DNA from: Ampelocalamus luodianensis
Lineage: Eukaryota > Streptophyta > Magnoliopsida > Poales > Poaceae
NCBI GenBank assembly: GCA_036346255.1
Contig: JAYEVH010000359.1
Coordinates: 1-64,000 of the forward strand
DNA length: 64,000 nt
Reading direction: 5' to 3'
In this document: one piece after another, positions 1 to 9,480 of the stretch
Numbering within the stretch: the stretch's first letter is position 1
Layout of the letters: each line of letters begins with the position of its first letter
The notes under the pieces: model-generated
Databases searched by the model: none
Told to the model about the DNA's origin: nothing
What the model saw: the letters and a program-made list of their open reading frames with translations, nothing else
Translations under genes and position numbers: made by a program

Positions 1-1710
1 TTGAATGAACTTACTAAAAGGGTGTTGAATTTGTGTGGGGTAGCGCAAGACAATGCTTTTCTGAACTTAAGAAGCGGCAGTGAAACACCGTTGCTTGTTT
101 TACTGATTTCACTAAAAATTTTGAAATTGAGTGTGATGCTAGTGGATTGAGTATTGGCGGTGTTTTAATGCAAGAGGGTAGACCGGTAGCTTATTTTAGT
201 GGCTGAATGGTGCTCAATTGAATTATCGGTCTATGACAAAGAGCTTTATGCTTTAGTGCGTGCGTTAGAAACTTGGCAACACTATTTATGGCCTAAAGAG
301 TTTATTATTCATTCGATCATGAGGCATTAAAGTATTTAAAGGGCCAAGCAAACTGAACCGTAGACATGCCAAATGGGTGAATTCATTGAGTCGTTTCCTT
401 ACATTGTAAAATATAAGAAGGAAAGGAAAATGTGGTAGGTGATGCTCTCTCTAGGAAAAGCGTGCTTTTAACTCAATTAGGAGTGCAAGTTCTGGTTTAG
501 AGAGTTTGTGTGATTTATATGCTCATGACCATGATTTTCCGTTCCTTATGCACATTGCAAAGAGGAAAATCTTTGGGATAAATTTCACATCCATAATGGG
601 TTTTGTTTAGCACTAACAAATTATGCGTTCGGACTCCTCGTGCGTTTGCTATTCTGCGGGAATCACATGCAGGTGGGTTGATGGGACATTTTGGGCGTGA
701 GAAGGCGTTATCTATCTTTGGCGATCACTTTTATTGGCCTAAGATGGCGAGATGTAGAGAGTACGTGCAACGATGCATTACTTGCCACAAACGAAATCAA
801 AATTGAATCCACACGGTTTGTATACCCCTCTACATTCCCAATGCACCATGGGAGGATATTAGTATGGATTTTGTTTTAGGATTACCTAGAACTAAGAGGA
901 AGTGATTACTGTTTTTCGTTGTGGATCGTTTTCAAAGATGGCACACTTTATTCCGTGCCACAAGAGCGGCGATCGTCGCATATTGCTAACTTGTTTTTCA
1001 GGAGATCGTGAGGCTACATGGCGTGCCACGCACTATTGTGTCGGATCGTGGCGTGAAGTTCATGAGCTACTTTTGGAAGACACTTTGGGGTAAGCGGGGA
1101 CGAAGTTGTTATTCAAGACGACTTGTCATCCCCAAGCGATGGTCAAACGGAGGTGGTGAACCGCACACTTTCGATGCTACTTGGACCATGATCAAGAAGA
1201 ATCTGCGCGAGTGGGAGGATTGTTTGCGCCACGTGGAATTCGCTTATAATCGGGCCGTGCACTCCACTACGCGATTGTGTCCTTTTGAGATGGTGTATGG
1301 TTTCAAACCCTTTACGCGCTTGATTTGCTGCCACTTCCAAGTCAACACCGTGTTCATATGGAGAGCATCAAGCGGCGAGTATGTGAAGAAATTGCATCTC
1401 TAAACAAAAGAGAGATAGAGCGCAAGGTCAAGTCCTATCTTGAGAAGGCGAATAAGAAAGCGGAAGAAGATGATTTTCAACGGTGATTTGGTTTGGGTGC
1501 ACTACCGCAGGATCGTTTTCGAGCGTCGCAAGTCTAAATTCTGCCACGAGGTGATGGACCTTTCAAGGTGCTTGCGAAGATCAGCGATAATGCCTACAAG
1601 ATAGAGCTTTCGGCGATGACTATGGCGTGAGCTCTACTTTCAATGTCGATTTATCACCTTTCTTTGGTGATGATGATCGTCGAGGACGACGCCTTTTCAA
1701 GAGGGGAGGA
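1..1710 (+). pseudogene. CRM-like Ty3 pol, RNase H to integrase C-terminus, broken
   Basis: This is the 3' half of a Ty3/gypsy polyprotein; reverse transcriptase lies left of the window. In shifting frames one reads RNase H (FEIECDASG, then VYDKELYALVRALETWQHYL, then DALSRK near 460), the integrase HHCC finger (about 655-800, SHAGGLMGHFG then CITCHK) and the catalytic core (DRFSKMAHFIPCHK, IVSDRG, then the degraded GQTEVVNRTL block near 1140). The C-terminal domain reads PRGDGPFKVL and DLSPFFGDDD and ends in an acidic tail at the LTR. Many 1-2 base indels break it, so it cannot be active. The RNase H/integrase wording and the overlap of pol with a TGATGAGG LTR are typical of chromoviral CRM elements. 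That lineage call is inference from the tail and LTR; Ty3 itself is certain. Confidence 0.9.
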
Positions 1711-2727
1711 TGATGAGGCATCCCTAACACTTATACATCTTTCCTATTAGTGGTCATACACATCTTGAGGTGGGCGCCATACGTGGCGCTACAAATAATT
1801 CAAATCTGAAGTGCATATTGGTCCCTTGCGAGCAAGAGCTAAACTTCTAAATCAACGGTGCTTTTGTTTCTTAATGAATCTTCTATTGTCATTGATGAGA
1901 ATGGGTATTACCTCATGCAAATGTTTTGTGCATTCTCGAGTTTGAACATTGTGAAGCCTTTGGAACCAAGAGGAGGCGAGTCAAAGCAATGGAGGAGAAG
2001 CTCACGTGGGTCAACCAAGGAGAAAAGCCCAAGAATTCAAGCCCAATTCGGATCTTCCACAAGTGCAACGAAATTCATCTCGGAATCAACTCGAATTCAA
2101 TTCGGATTCGGTTCAGGACAATAACAGGGTTGTAATAAAAAGGCCATAACTTTTGCATACAGAGTCCGATTGGGGTGTTCTTGGACTTGTTTGAAAGCTT
2201 ATTCAAGGCCCACACAATGGTTTTGGCCCCAGCTTCAGACGACTTACGGTCGCGCCGCTATGACCGAAACAATGTGACGGACTTAAGTTAGGTTTTCCTT
2301 TTTGTGTGTTTTAGGTCTTAGCGAGTTAGAGTTTGATTCGGCATGTATGGCGGCCCTAGGCCGTGCGTGAGTCGTGGAGGCGCCTTAAATACCCTTGCCC
2401 CTACCTTGTATCCATGAGACCAGTTTATTCATAAGATTGAAACATAGCTATTGCTTGTTCTTTCGACCCGAGTTCATGCGAGGACTTTGAGAGAGGACTA
2501 GGCGATCAATTGTTCGTTCGCAATTCAAGGTCAAGCCGTCGTTCCATTGGGAATCGGGGACTTGGCGTTAAATGCGTTTGTGGTCTCGCGACGAACAACT
2601 ACCCGGTGTGTTGTGGCGTATTCGAAGAGTTGAGGGTTCGTGCATTGGCGCGAGTGTTCAGCTAGCGACATCGTCTGCCATCAACTATTCACGGTTTCTC
2701 TTTGAGAAGATCGGGCCTCCCGTATCA
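1711..2727 (+). mobile_element. CRM-like 3' LTR, copy A
   Basis: The LTR runs from TGATGAGGCATCCC to GGGCCTCCCGTATCA, 1017 bp, directly after the purine tract GAGGGGAGGA (1701-1710), which is the expected polypurine tract. Its first part still reads as a polyprotein tail (a degraded TRARAKLL, then LLFLNESS, about 1830-2100), so pol overlapped the LTR. The last 330 bp are shared with copies B, C, D and E; the first 600 bp match only B and D. The left partner LTR is outside the window, so no TSD can be checked. Confidence 0.85.
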
Positions 2728-4767
2728 CATAGTCATGAATTAGTCCTCAACGGTTTGCTGTTATTAAACTATGATCCAAATGCTATTCGACGATTAAAGT
2801 GTGTGGTAGAAAGTGCATCCAAGCAATCCTACCCCTCCCATGCATGCCGTTCTTGCAAGTGGTACCTAAAACACAACAAACAACAAGAGGTGAGTCAATG
2901 ACTCAGCAAATAATAAATGGCATATTCAACATACAAGCATGTAATCTCATCAATTTGTATTACACAAACCACACACCAATTCTTTGTACAAACACATGCT
3001 ATGCAATATGCTCAACATGCTCTTTATCTTTCTCTTTTGCATTTTCAGGTAATGCAAAGTGCGCATCCGTCGATGCACACCCATGCCTGTGCCATCTGGC
3101 ACAGGGACCATTGCCCATACTCCACAAGTATGGGGACCCAAGCCCATGCTCTACAAGCATAGGGACCTTTAGCCCGTCATAAACATGCCGGGGACCTCAA
3201 CAATTACTTGGTCATCACATGACCAAGACTTCAGTAAACCATCATGATACATATGTATGAAATCTCAAATTAATATAAACATGCATCTGCAGTAACATTA
3301 CATAAGAATAGTCTATTCATACTATAAATTCTCATAATCAAGACTTCATAATCTTCAAACATCCGAGAATAACACTTTACTCATATCACTGGAAACCATG
3401 AACATTACCAAACATACCACCATAACAAGCATGGATAACATAAATACTCCAAGTATTTATCAAACATTGCCAATCAATGATATCTATAATATCCATCAAT
3501 ATACTTGCCTCAACCGCGAACGATGGGCGAAGAGAGCGCGCGCCACAGGTTCAAGCTCCCACACTGAACACAATGATAACCCAAGCTAAGACAATCATAC
3601 TGGACCAAGAGAATAATTAATAACACAAAAGAACTCGCTAAACTCCCAAGCATTACCAAACTTTCCAATTTCTACCGATCGATCTGCTTCCTTTGCGGAC
3701 AGTCAACTTCTAAAATACATAACTTTCTCTACAGGGGTCCAAATAAGGTGTTCTAATACTCTTTGGAAAGGTAATTAAATTCCCCAACTAAACCTAGTTG
3801 GGGAGCCCTTCTGAATCTGAAATCTATTACCCCTACCAAGCCAAATTAAATGACATCAATTTTCACATCGGGTTCTCTAGATAGTACACTAAAACCACTA
3901 TAACTTTTGTTACGAAAGTCCAAATCTTGCGTTCTTTATCTCTCTAAAAAGGTATGGAAAATACCTACATTTTTCGTTATATCGAGATCCTCTGATTTCG
4001 TGTTCAACTAATGGCTTAACCCAGTTTCCTCCAGACTATCCGAATGCTGACAGATTAGCAAGACAGCGACACTAAAAAAATTCATAACTCACTGACCGTT
4101 AATCTAATTTGGGCGTTCTTGGCGGCCACTGAAAGCTAAGAACATAAGCCAACTATCTCTAGGAGGTTGGATCCCCAGATTCTGCCTCTAACAACATGAA
4201 AACCATCGTCAATCTCTTGGACAGACGCGATCTATCAATTGACGAAAATCGATATACCAAAGCGAAATCAATTGCAGCTAATACACCTAAACCAGCGAAG
4301 AACACGCGATGTTACCCTTGTAGAATCGCAGCAAGAAGAAGCTGTCCCCCACGAAGATGATATCCTCTCCTTTCTTCACTTGATTGGCGAGAGCAGCGGC
4401 GGCGAGCAGAAGGCACCAATGGAGGCGGCACCAAGAAGAATGGGGTGCTTGGGGTCGGGGAGAAGATGTAGGGAGGAGGTGATGGGGGTGGCAGCCAGGA
4501 GGTGGGAGGAGTGGGGCGGCTAGGAGGGGAGGGAATAGAGGGAGGGGGTGCGGCTAGGGTTTGGGGTGGCGCCACCCCCTTGGCGACCACCCTTGAGCCC
4601 TCATGGGTTTGGGGCCGGGGCAGTTGAGATAAAAATAGTGAATTCCCCCCTCTCTAATTGTTAAATTAAGTAATTTCCATTTGGTCCTTCCTGTAAATCC
4701 ATTTAATTCTCTCCCGATCATTTAATCTCTCCCAACTATTTGCTTATCACACTTTCGGAGTATTACA
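2728..4767 (-). mobile_element. Tekay-like LTR, partial (L1)
   Basis: This non-coding LTR is read on the minus strand. Its outer end is at 4767, reading TGTAATACTCCG on the minus strand, and its other end is cut by copy A. It matches the LTR at 52651-56055 over most of its length, including the hairpin array (3063-3227) and the GAGTCA/TGACTC palindrome (2890-2909). No pyrimidine tract follows 4767, so this is an outer LTR edge or a solo LTR. Open frames inside (for example 2572-2901 and 4239-4590) resemble no protein and fall on LTR sequence. Confidence 0.7.
3063..3227. repeat. Array of six short hairpins in LTR L1
   Basis: Six consecutive inverted repeats lie in 165 bp: GCATC/GATGC (3063-3076), CTGTGCC/GGCACAG (3087-3104), CCCATAC/GTATGGG (3114-3134), CCCATGCT/AGCAT-GGG (3143-3164), CCCGTCAT with an imperfect partner (3173-3192) and CTTGGTCAT/ATGACCAAG (3207-3227). 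The phrase GGGACC separates several of them. The same array with different stem bases occurs at 54584-54790, and related ones at about 22390-22507, 51730-51800, 61060-61200 and 63470-63550. Confidence 0.8.
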
Positions 4768-5291
4768 ATATTGTTTTCAATTCAACATTTAAATCTATTT
4801 ATTGTATTTGTCGTAAATGCTGCTTTATGCAAAAGAACCATACAACTAACATTTGTTCAAGCCATGGATGAATGCTATTTGTATATATTTTCCCCATGAC
4901 TTGTTGAGTACTTTATGTGTCCACGACTTTAATTTCTGCAATTTAGTTGAAGAATATCAAGCTGCCCAAGAGTTATTGGCCCAGAGTACCATGAAGGTTT
5001 TTGGATTAGAAGCGTTCTCCACTCGATTTCCTATGGGCATGTTGATTGGCCATTTCAAGATTTTCATTCCGCTATATGAGTTTATTTGTTTCTTTAGCCC
5101 TTTGTGGCAAGTTAAATAAGCGTTGACCATAAGGTCTAATTGCTATTATTATTTGTTATTTTGAGATCTTCATAGTTAAATAGAATAAATGGATGGTATT
5201 TCATCTATGTTTCTTGTGTGAGCTAGCTCTTGATGCTGGGACTAGTTTAGAATACAGAGGGTTCTGAATCGTATTTTGGATCTGACGGAGG
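4768..5291 (+). other. Probable LTR tail of degenerate Ty3 element
   Basis: No gene is seen. The last 60 bases (GGGTTCTGAATCGTATTTTG at about 5259) recur at about 6979-6998, in both places just upstream of a primer-binding-site-like motif. This is probably the decayed end of an LTR whose start I cannot place. An 88-codon open frame at 4853-5119 resembles nothing I recognise and is probably chance. Confidence 0.4.
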
Positions 5292-5304
5292 TGGTATTAG
5301 AGTC
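5292..5304 (+). other. Primer-binding site, first copy
   Basis: TGGTATTAGAGTC is close to TGGTATCAGAGC, the complement of the 3' end of initiator methionine tRNA used to prime most plant LTR retrotransposons. It is followed by about 670 bp of leader and then gag on the same strand. Confidence 0.6.
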
Positions 5305-5970
5305 ATATTATTTGTAGAAACGCAACCATAGTTAACATGGTGCGTTTTAGCTAAAAGCTTCAAAACTTATTTTCTAAATCAAATCAACTTAATTTGATTT
5401 AAGCGGTTGATCTTTCTCATCTACTCTATTCTATTCTCATCTCAATCTATTCTATTCTTATCCTATTCTATTCTTTTCACATCTTGTTCCTTATCTGTGC
5501 TGAATTTTGTTTTATAATCTTAAATTGGCTTTCTCGCTTCATTTATTTATTTCGTCTGAAAGAAAGAAGTCAAGTCACTAGCAATCGTCAAGAGTATCTT
5601 CGTTCCAGTGCTTTTGAAGAGTTTCTGTTGTCCAGTCCAGATTAGGAGCCATTAGATTAGAGTCCTTAGTAGCGTTTTTAGATCGTTGTTGCAATAGGTC
5701 TTTATTTGGGTTGTGTGTAAGTGGGAGCTATAGGTTTGCTGTCAGGCATTATGTTGCAGTCACACTAAAGCTTTAATTTGAAGAGTTTAGTTGTGCTTTC
5801 ATAGTGTTTCAGCTATGTCATCTTTGTCTTTTGCCTTAGGGTATAATCTGTTTCCCCTAATTAAGTTATTTCTATCTTCTCTATCTGTTCTATCTCGTCT
5901 ATTGTGCTATTCCCTCTCGTCTAGATTGTTTTTCTATCTTACCTATTAAACATGTGGAGAATTGTCGCAG
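5305..5970 (+). other. 5' leader of degenerate Tekay-type element
   Basis: This AT-rich non-coding leader lies between the primer-binding site and the gag start at 5971. It includes a CTATTCTATTCT-type pyrimidine-rich run at about 5420-5480. No open frame of note is present. Confidence 0.5.
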
Positions 5971-6950
5971 ATGATTGACACTCGCAATACCTCGAGTCGC
6001 ATTCAGTCAGATGACGCTAATGCCAACGCCAATGTTAATGCAAGTGGCTAGTCACCCGCCCTTAGAGCCGCAGATCCCAGCATGACACAACTTCTAGCAA
6101 CACAGACTCAATTCATGAGTGCAATGATGCAGAATATGAACAATATGATGACTCAACAAAGTCAAACAACCACTACAATAGTTTACTAGTTGAATCAAAA
6201 TAGTCAAAATAATCAAGCGGTGTTGTTCCACCTGACTCATCACCATTCCAAGTTATCAGAGTACCACCAGCTCATCATCAATCCAAGTTATCAGAGTACC
6301 ACCGCCTACGTTTTCTCATTCATCAGAACCTTTGGACGTAGAAGATTGGCTTTGCCCCGCTGAGGAAAAGCTCGCCATTGCTCAATGCAATGATCGCGAG
6401 AAAGTTCTTTATACTTCACATCAGTTGGAAGGTACAACAGTAGAATAGTGAGGAACTACACATGACTCATGAGAATTCACAAGCTATTATTTGGGAGGAA
6501 TTTTCAACGACTTGTCGTCGAGCACATATTCCAAATGGTATAGTGGAAATGAAGAAGAATGAATTTAAGTGAACTACTGACAGGAAGCATGTCTTTGAGT
6601 GAATATCTCAACAAGTTCACTCAACTTTCTCGCTATGCTCGAGAAGATGTTGCTACGGATAATGCACATCAGTGATTCAAGTGTGGACTTAACCCCAATT
6701 TGAAAGTGAAAGTTGTGAAAACAATTATGTGGATTTTCACCATATGGTGGATAAAGTCGTACTCATAGAAGATTCGTTGTGAGCTAGGCGAATCCGTAAA
6801 AGAAAATGATACAACATGGAGTTCATCGAATTAGCTCTGAGAGCGAGAACCAATGCTCGGCAACCTTTTCATCTAATAATTCATCTACGGATTCATAACC
6901 CTTGCACGTGTCGCATGCAGGAAACACAGGCATTCCCAATGTCAATAACA
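5971..6950 (+). pseudogene. Tekay-type gag, broken
   Basis: The start ATG at 5971 opens MIDTRNTSSRIQ, followed by an Asn/Ala-rich and Met/Gln-rich N-terminus (MTQLLATQTQFMSAMMQNMN). The retrotransposon capsid block reads SEPLDVEDWL, VLYTSHQLEGTTVE, WEEFSTTCRRAHIPNG and SMSLSEYLNKFTQLSRYARE. These are the conserved landmarks of the chromoviral Gag that forms the virus-like particle. There are stops within the first 30 codons and several frameshifts. About 300 codons remain; the zinc knuckle is lost where a second LTR tail begins. There is no pol downstream, so this is a dead fragment. Confidence 0.8.
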
Positions 6951-7235
6951 ACATGATCACTAGTTCGAGAATACACAAAGGGTTCTGAATCGTATTTTGG
7001 GTCCCAACGGTGTTACTCGGCCGACAAACATGGTATTAGAGTCATATCATTGTAGGTCGTGACCTAGTTAAATGTAGAGTTAGATGGAAAACTTCTAAAC
7101 TTATTTTATATAAAAAGGAAAAAATATTGTGCTATTCTCAACTTTGTCATCTTTCTATCCTTACCTTCCTCATGGTATTCTTCTTATCTAGTTCTCTTTT
7201 CACCATTTTATAATATTAAATGGATTCACATTCCC
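6951..7235 (+). other. Second LTR-tail and primer-binding-site junction
   Basis: GGGTTCTGAATCGTATTTTG (about 6979-6998) and an LTR-like end GGTGTTAC near 7010 precede TGGTATTAGAGTC at 7031-7043. The following leader resembles that after 5304. It is a second 5' junction of the same family 1.7 kb from the first, with no gag after it. Confidence 0.55.
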
Positions 7236-7455
7236 TTATAAATTTCTATAGTTGGTCAACACATTTCTTACCATTACGTTCAAGACCACAAGAAATGGAG
7301 CTATCAAGACGACATCATCGTTATCTCTTCCATCCAAGAACAACATGCAAGATTCATCAAGGCCATGAGCAGAAGATGTGATGTCACACAAGCCATGTAG
7401 TCTAAGTGTGCCCGGACTCATTACGTGTATTAAGTCATTTCACTAGCTTAAGGGT
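7236..7455. other. Unassigned flank left of CACTA composite
   Basis: No recognisable feature. The last three bases, GGT at 7453-7455, are one half of the CACTA target-site duplication. Confidence 0.5.
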
Positions 7456-7700
7456 CACTACACCATGACATAGTATTAGAAGCAATAATCTCAGGGAAAA
7501 AATAGGTGAGAGACAAATTATATCTAGGCAATATCTTAGAGTTTATGAGTCCTACTATCTGCCGGAAATGAAAAATATCTAGGGTAACTTATTTGCCAGC
7601 TATGTTTTTATATTAGCCACAAATTATCTACCCTAGAAAAGGTCAACTGGGTCAAGATATCTACTAGGGATTTTCCTTTTGCATCATCAGGCAGTGTATT
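7456..7700 (+). repeat. Left TIR and subterminal region, outer CACTA
   Basis: The terminal inverted repeat starts at 7456. CTGCCGG- and CTAGGG-containing repeats follow and are mirrored near 20340-20620. In CACTA elements these subterminal motifs bind the element's own DNA-binding protein. Confidence 0.7.
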
Positions 7701-8264
7701 TATGCTCAGGTTTCATTGTTGAATTCATTTTGTATATCATTGTATGATCGTGGCTAGAAAAATTGCTATAATGTCATGTAATTCTATTGTGGCTATCCTT
7801 TAGTTTGAAGTCTCATGTTCTTTTCAAATGTTTTGGGTGGCAATACATCATATGGTATATTTGACTAATCTCGAACATCACATTTATGTGTAAGCCATCA
7901 TGTGCAACTCCGAAAATCTTACACAATAACACAATCGACAACGCATTTTTGTTCTAAGCTACCTAGGGCCCCATTGTTGTTCAATACAAACAATAAAACA
8001 ATCAAATGTTGAATATATGTAGAAGGGGTCATTATGATTTGACTTGAAAAAATGTTTTATTTTTTTTACTCAAGACAAAATTGAGTTGATATACCAATTT
8101 CACTACACATGGAATGGTACACATGTCAAGATTCTGAATAATTCATGCTTTCTCGTGGATGCACGAATGGATCATGGTTGTCTGTTTGCTCTAGCTGTCT
8201 CCAGTTTCTTGTTCTTTGCATCTGGGCTATGCATCTTGTTGTTCTTTTGGCTCAATTATTTTTT
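7701..8264. other. Interior of outer CACTA, no gene recognised
   Basis: Mostly AT-rich sequence with no protein similarity that I recognise. An open frame starts at 8044 and runs on into the GC-rich repeat at 8265-8425. Its residues 40-75 form a hydrophobic stretch (SSFLFFASGLCILLFFWLNY), but nothing else supports a gene. Confidence 0.4.
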
Positions 8265-8425
8265 GCTCGGAGGCGGCAGTGTCGGAGGCGCCGAGGTCGG
8301 GGGCGTCGAGGTCGGGGGTGGCAAGGTTGGGGGCGTCGAGGTCAGGGGCGCCAAGGTCGAAGGCGACGACGTTGAGGGTGGCGGCGCCGAGGTCGGAGGC
8401 GCCGAGGTCATAGGCGGCGGTGAAT
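8265..8425. repeat. 15-18-bp GGCG(C/T)CGAGGTCG tandem repeat
   Basis: About nine imperfect units of the type GGCGCCGAGGTCGGG lie here. On the plus strand they translate as (V/G)GG(A/V)EV repeats within a 141-codon frame, 8044-8469. GC content is far above the flanks. It could be a captured gene fragment, but a simple repeat is the safer reading. Confidence 0.65.
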
Positions 8426-8519
8426 GGGCGAGCCCTAGAGGAGGCGAAAGAGCACGCGAGAGAGCCTAAGGGGTGCGGGATGGGAAGTGACGAGTAAGAG
8501 CAAAAACCCTAGCGGTTCC

Positions 8520-8830
8520 CTCCTTATAAAAAGGCTATCGCATACGGTTCTTTTAGGGAATCGTATGTGATTCCTTATCCTGAGCGGTTCTCTAAAAGAA
8601 GCGCATGCGTGATACGTTCCATATCACACACTGAGCGGTTCTATTACGAACCATCGTGATATGTTCTATTACGAGCTATGCGTGATATGGGCATATCACG
8701 AACGATTACGTAATAGAACCGTCTGTGATAAACTCATATCACAGACGGTTCTCTGATTCCTTATCACAGACGGTTCCATAATAGAATCGTCTATGATATC
8801 CTGACAAAACCTATTGACAATCTGTGATAT
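8520..8830. repeat. Subterminal repeats of inner CACTA, left side
   Basis: There are many direct and inverted copies of TATCACAGACGGTTC (for example near 8720-8770), with variants such as GAGCGGTTC and CGTGATATG. The same motif family occurs at 14070-14306 and 19257-19402. No CACTA terminus is found on this side, so the left end of the inner element seems lost. Confidence 0.75.
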
Positions 8831-9124
8831 CCTGACAAAACCTGGTGACAAGTATGATGATAAGCTTATAACACATTTGACTTGAAAAATTCATATCTAA
8901 TTCAAACTCAACTCCAAATCAAGTGAAACCAATTTTTATACTCCACATTACAATGAACGTCCACATTGACATCAATATCAAAGATGACAGGTTCATAACA
9001 CAATAACACATGATAATTCCACGTTGACATCAAAATATATGAGAGATTACAAGTCTATAACATATGATGTTATGGAATAAATTAATTACAATAGAGTAAA
9101 TTCTCAATTAAAATATAGCCATTC
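8831..9124. other. AT-rich non-coding stretch beside transposase 3' end
   Basis: No feature is recognised. It probably holds the 3' untranslated region of the minus-strand transposase gene. Confidence 0.4.
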
Positions 9125-9480
9125 ATGATGATCGACGCACATATAGCTTGCTTCCTCATTGGGTTCTTCCTCGAGCACGATCTTTGTCTTGAAAGTAGGC
9201 AACTCATCAAATTGATTGTACTCTTCCTCATCACGACATTCTCAACTCAGACAATCCTTCTTTTCCATGAAGAACTACGTGATGGTTCTTATTTGTCGGT
9301 CTGTTACATAGAAGACTTGAACAACTTGCTTAGCGATACAGTGGTTCGTCTTTGTATCGACACGTTCGAGGTCCACGGTAGTGACGCCGTACTTGTCGAC
9401 CTTCACCTGTTGGAGATGGACCCAACGGTACCGAAATAGGGGGATCTTGAAAAACACGTAGTCGAGCTCCTATATCTCCT
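9125..9480 (-). pseudogene. CACTA transposase C-terminal DUF4216 region, broken
   Basis: Read on the minus strand, FFKIPLFRYRWVHLQQVKVD, then TTVDLERVDTK, then the QVVQVFYVTD block match the DUF4216 domain at the C-terminus of plant TNP2-type proteins. An acidic tail (LEEEPNEEA) follows toward 9125. Small indels split it. It is downstream of, and once continuous with, the DUF4218 part at 9757-10704. Confidence 0.75.

Noticed and set aside
2572..2901. 109-codon frame spanning the CRM-like LTR end
   Set aside because: It crosses the LTR boundary at 2727 and continues in an unrelated LTR.
4239..4590. 94- and 92-codon frames, one Pro-rich
   Set aside because: They overlap in opposite directions in the GC-rich part of LTR L1, with no motif.
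9125..9439. 104-codon plus-strand frame
   Set aside because: It is the shadow of the minus-strand DUF4216 coding region.
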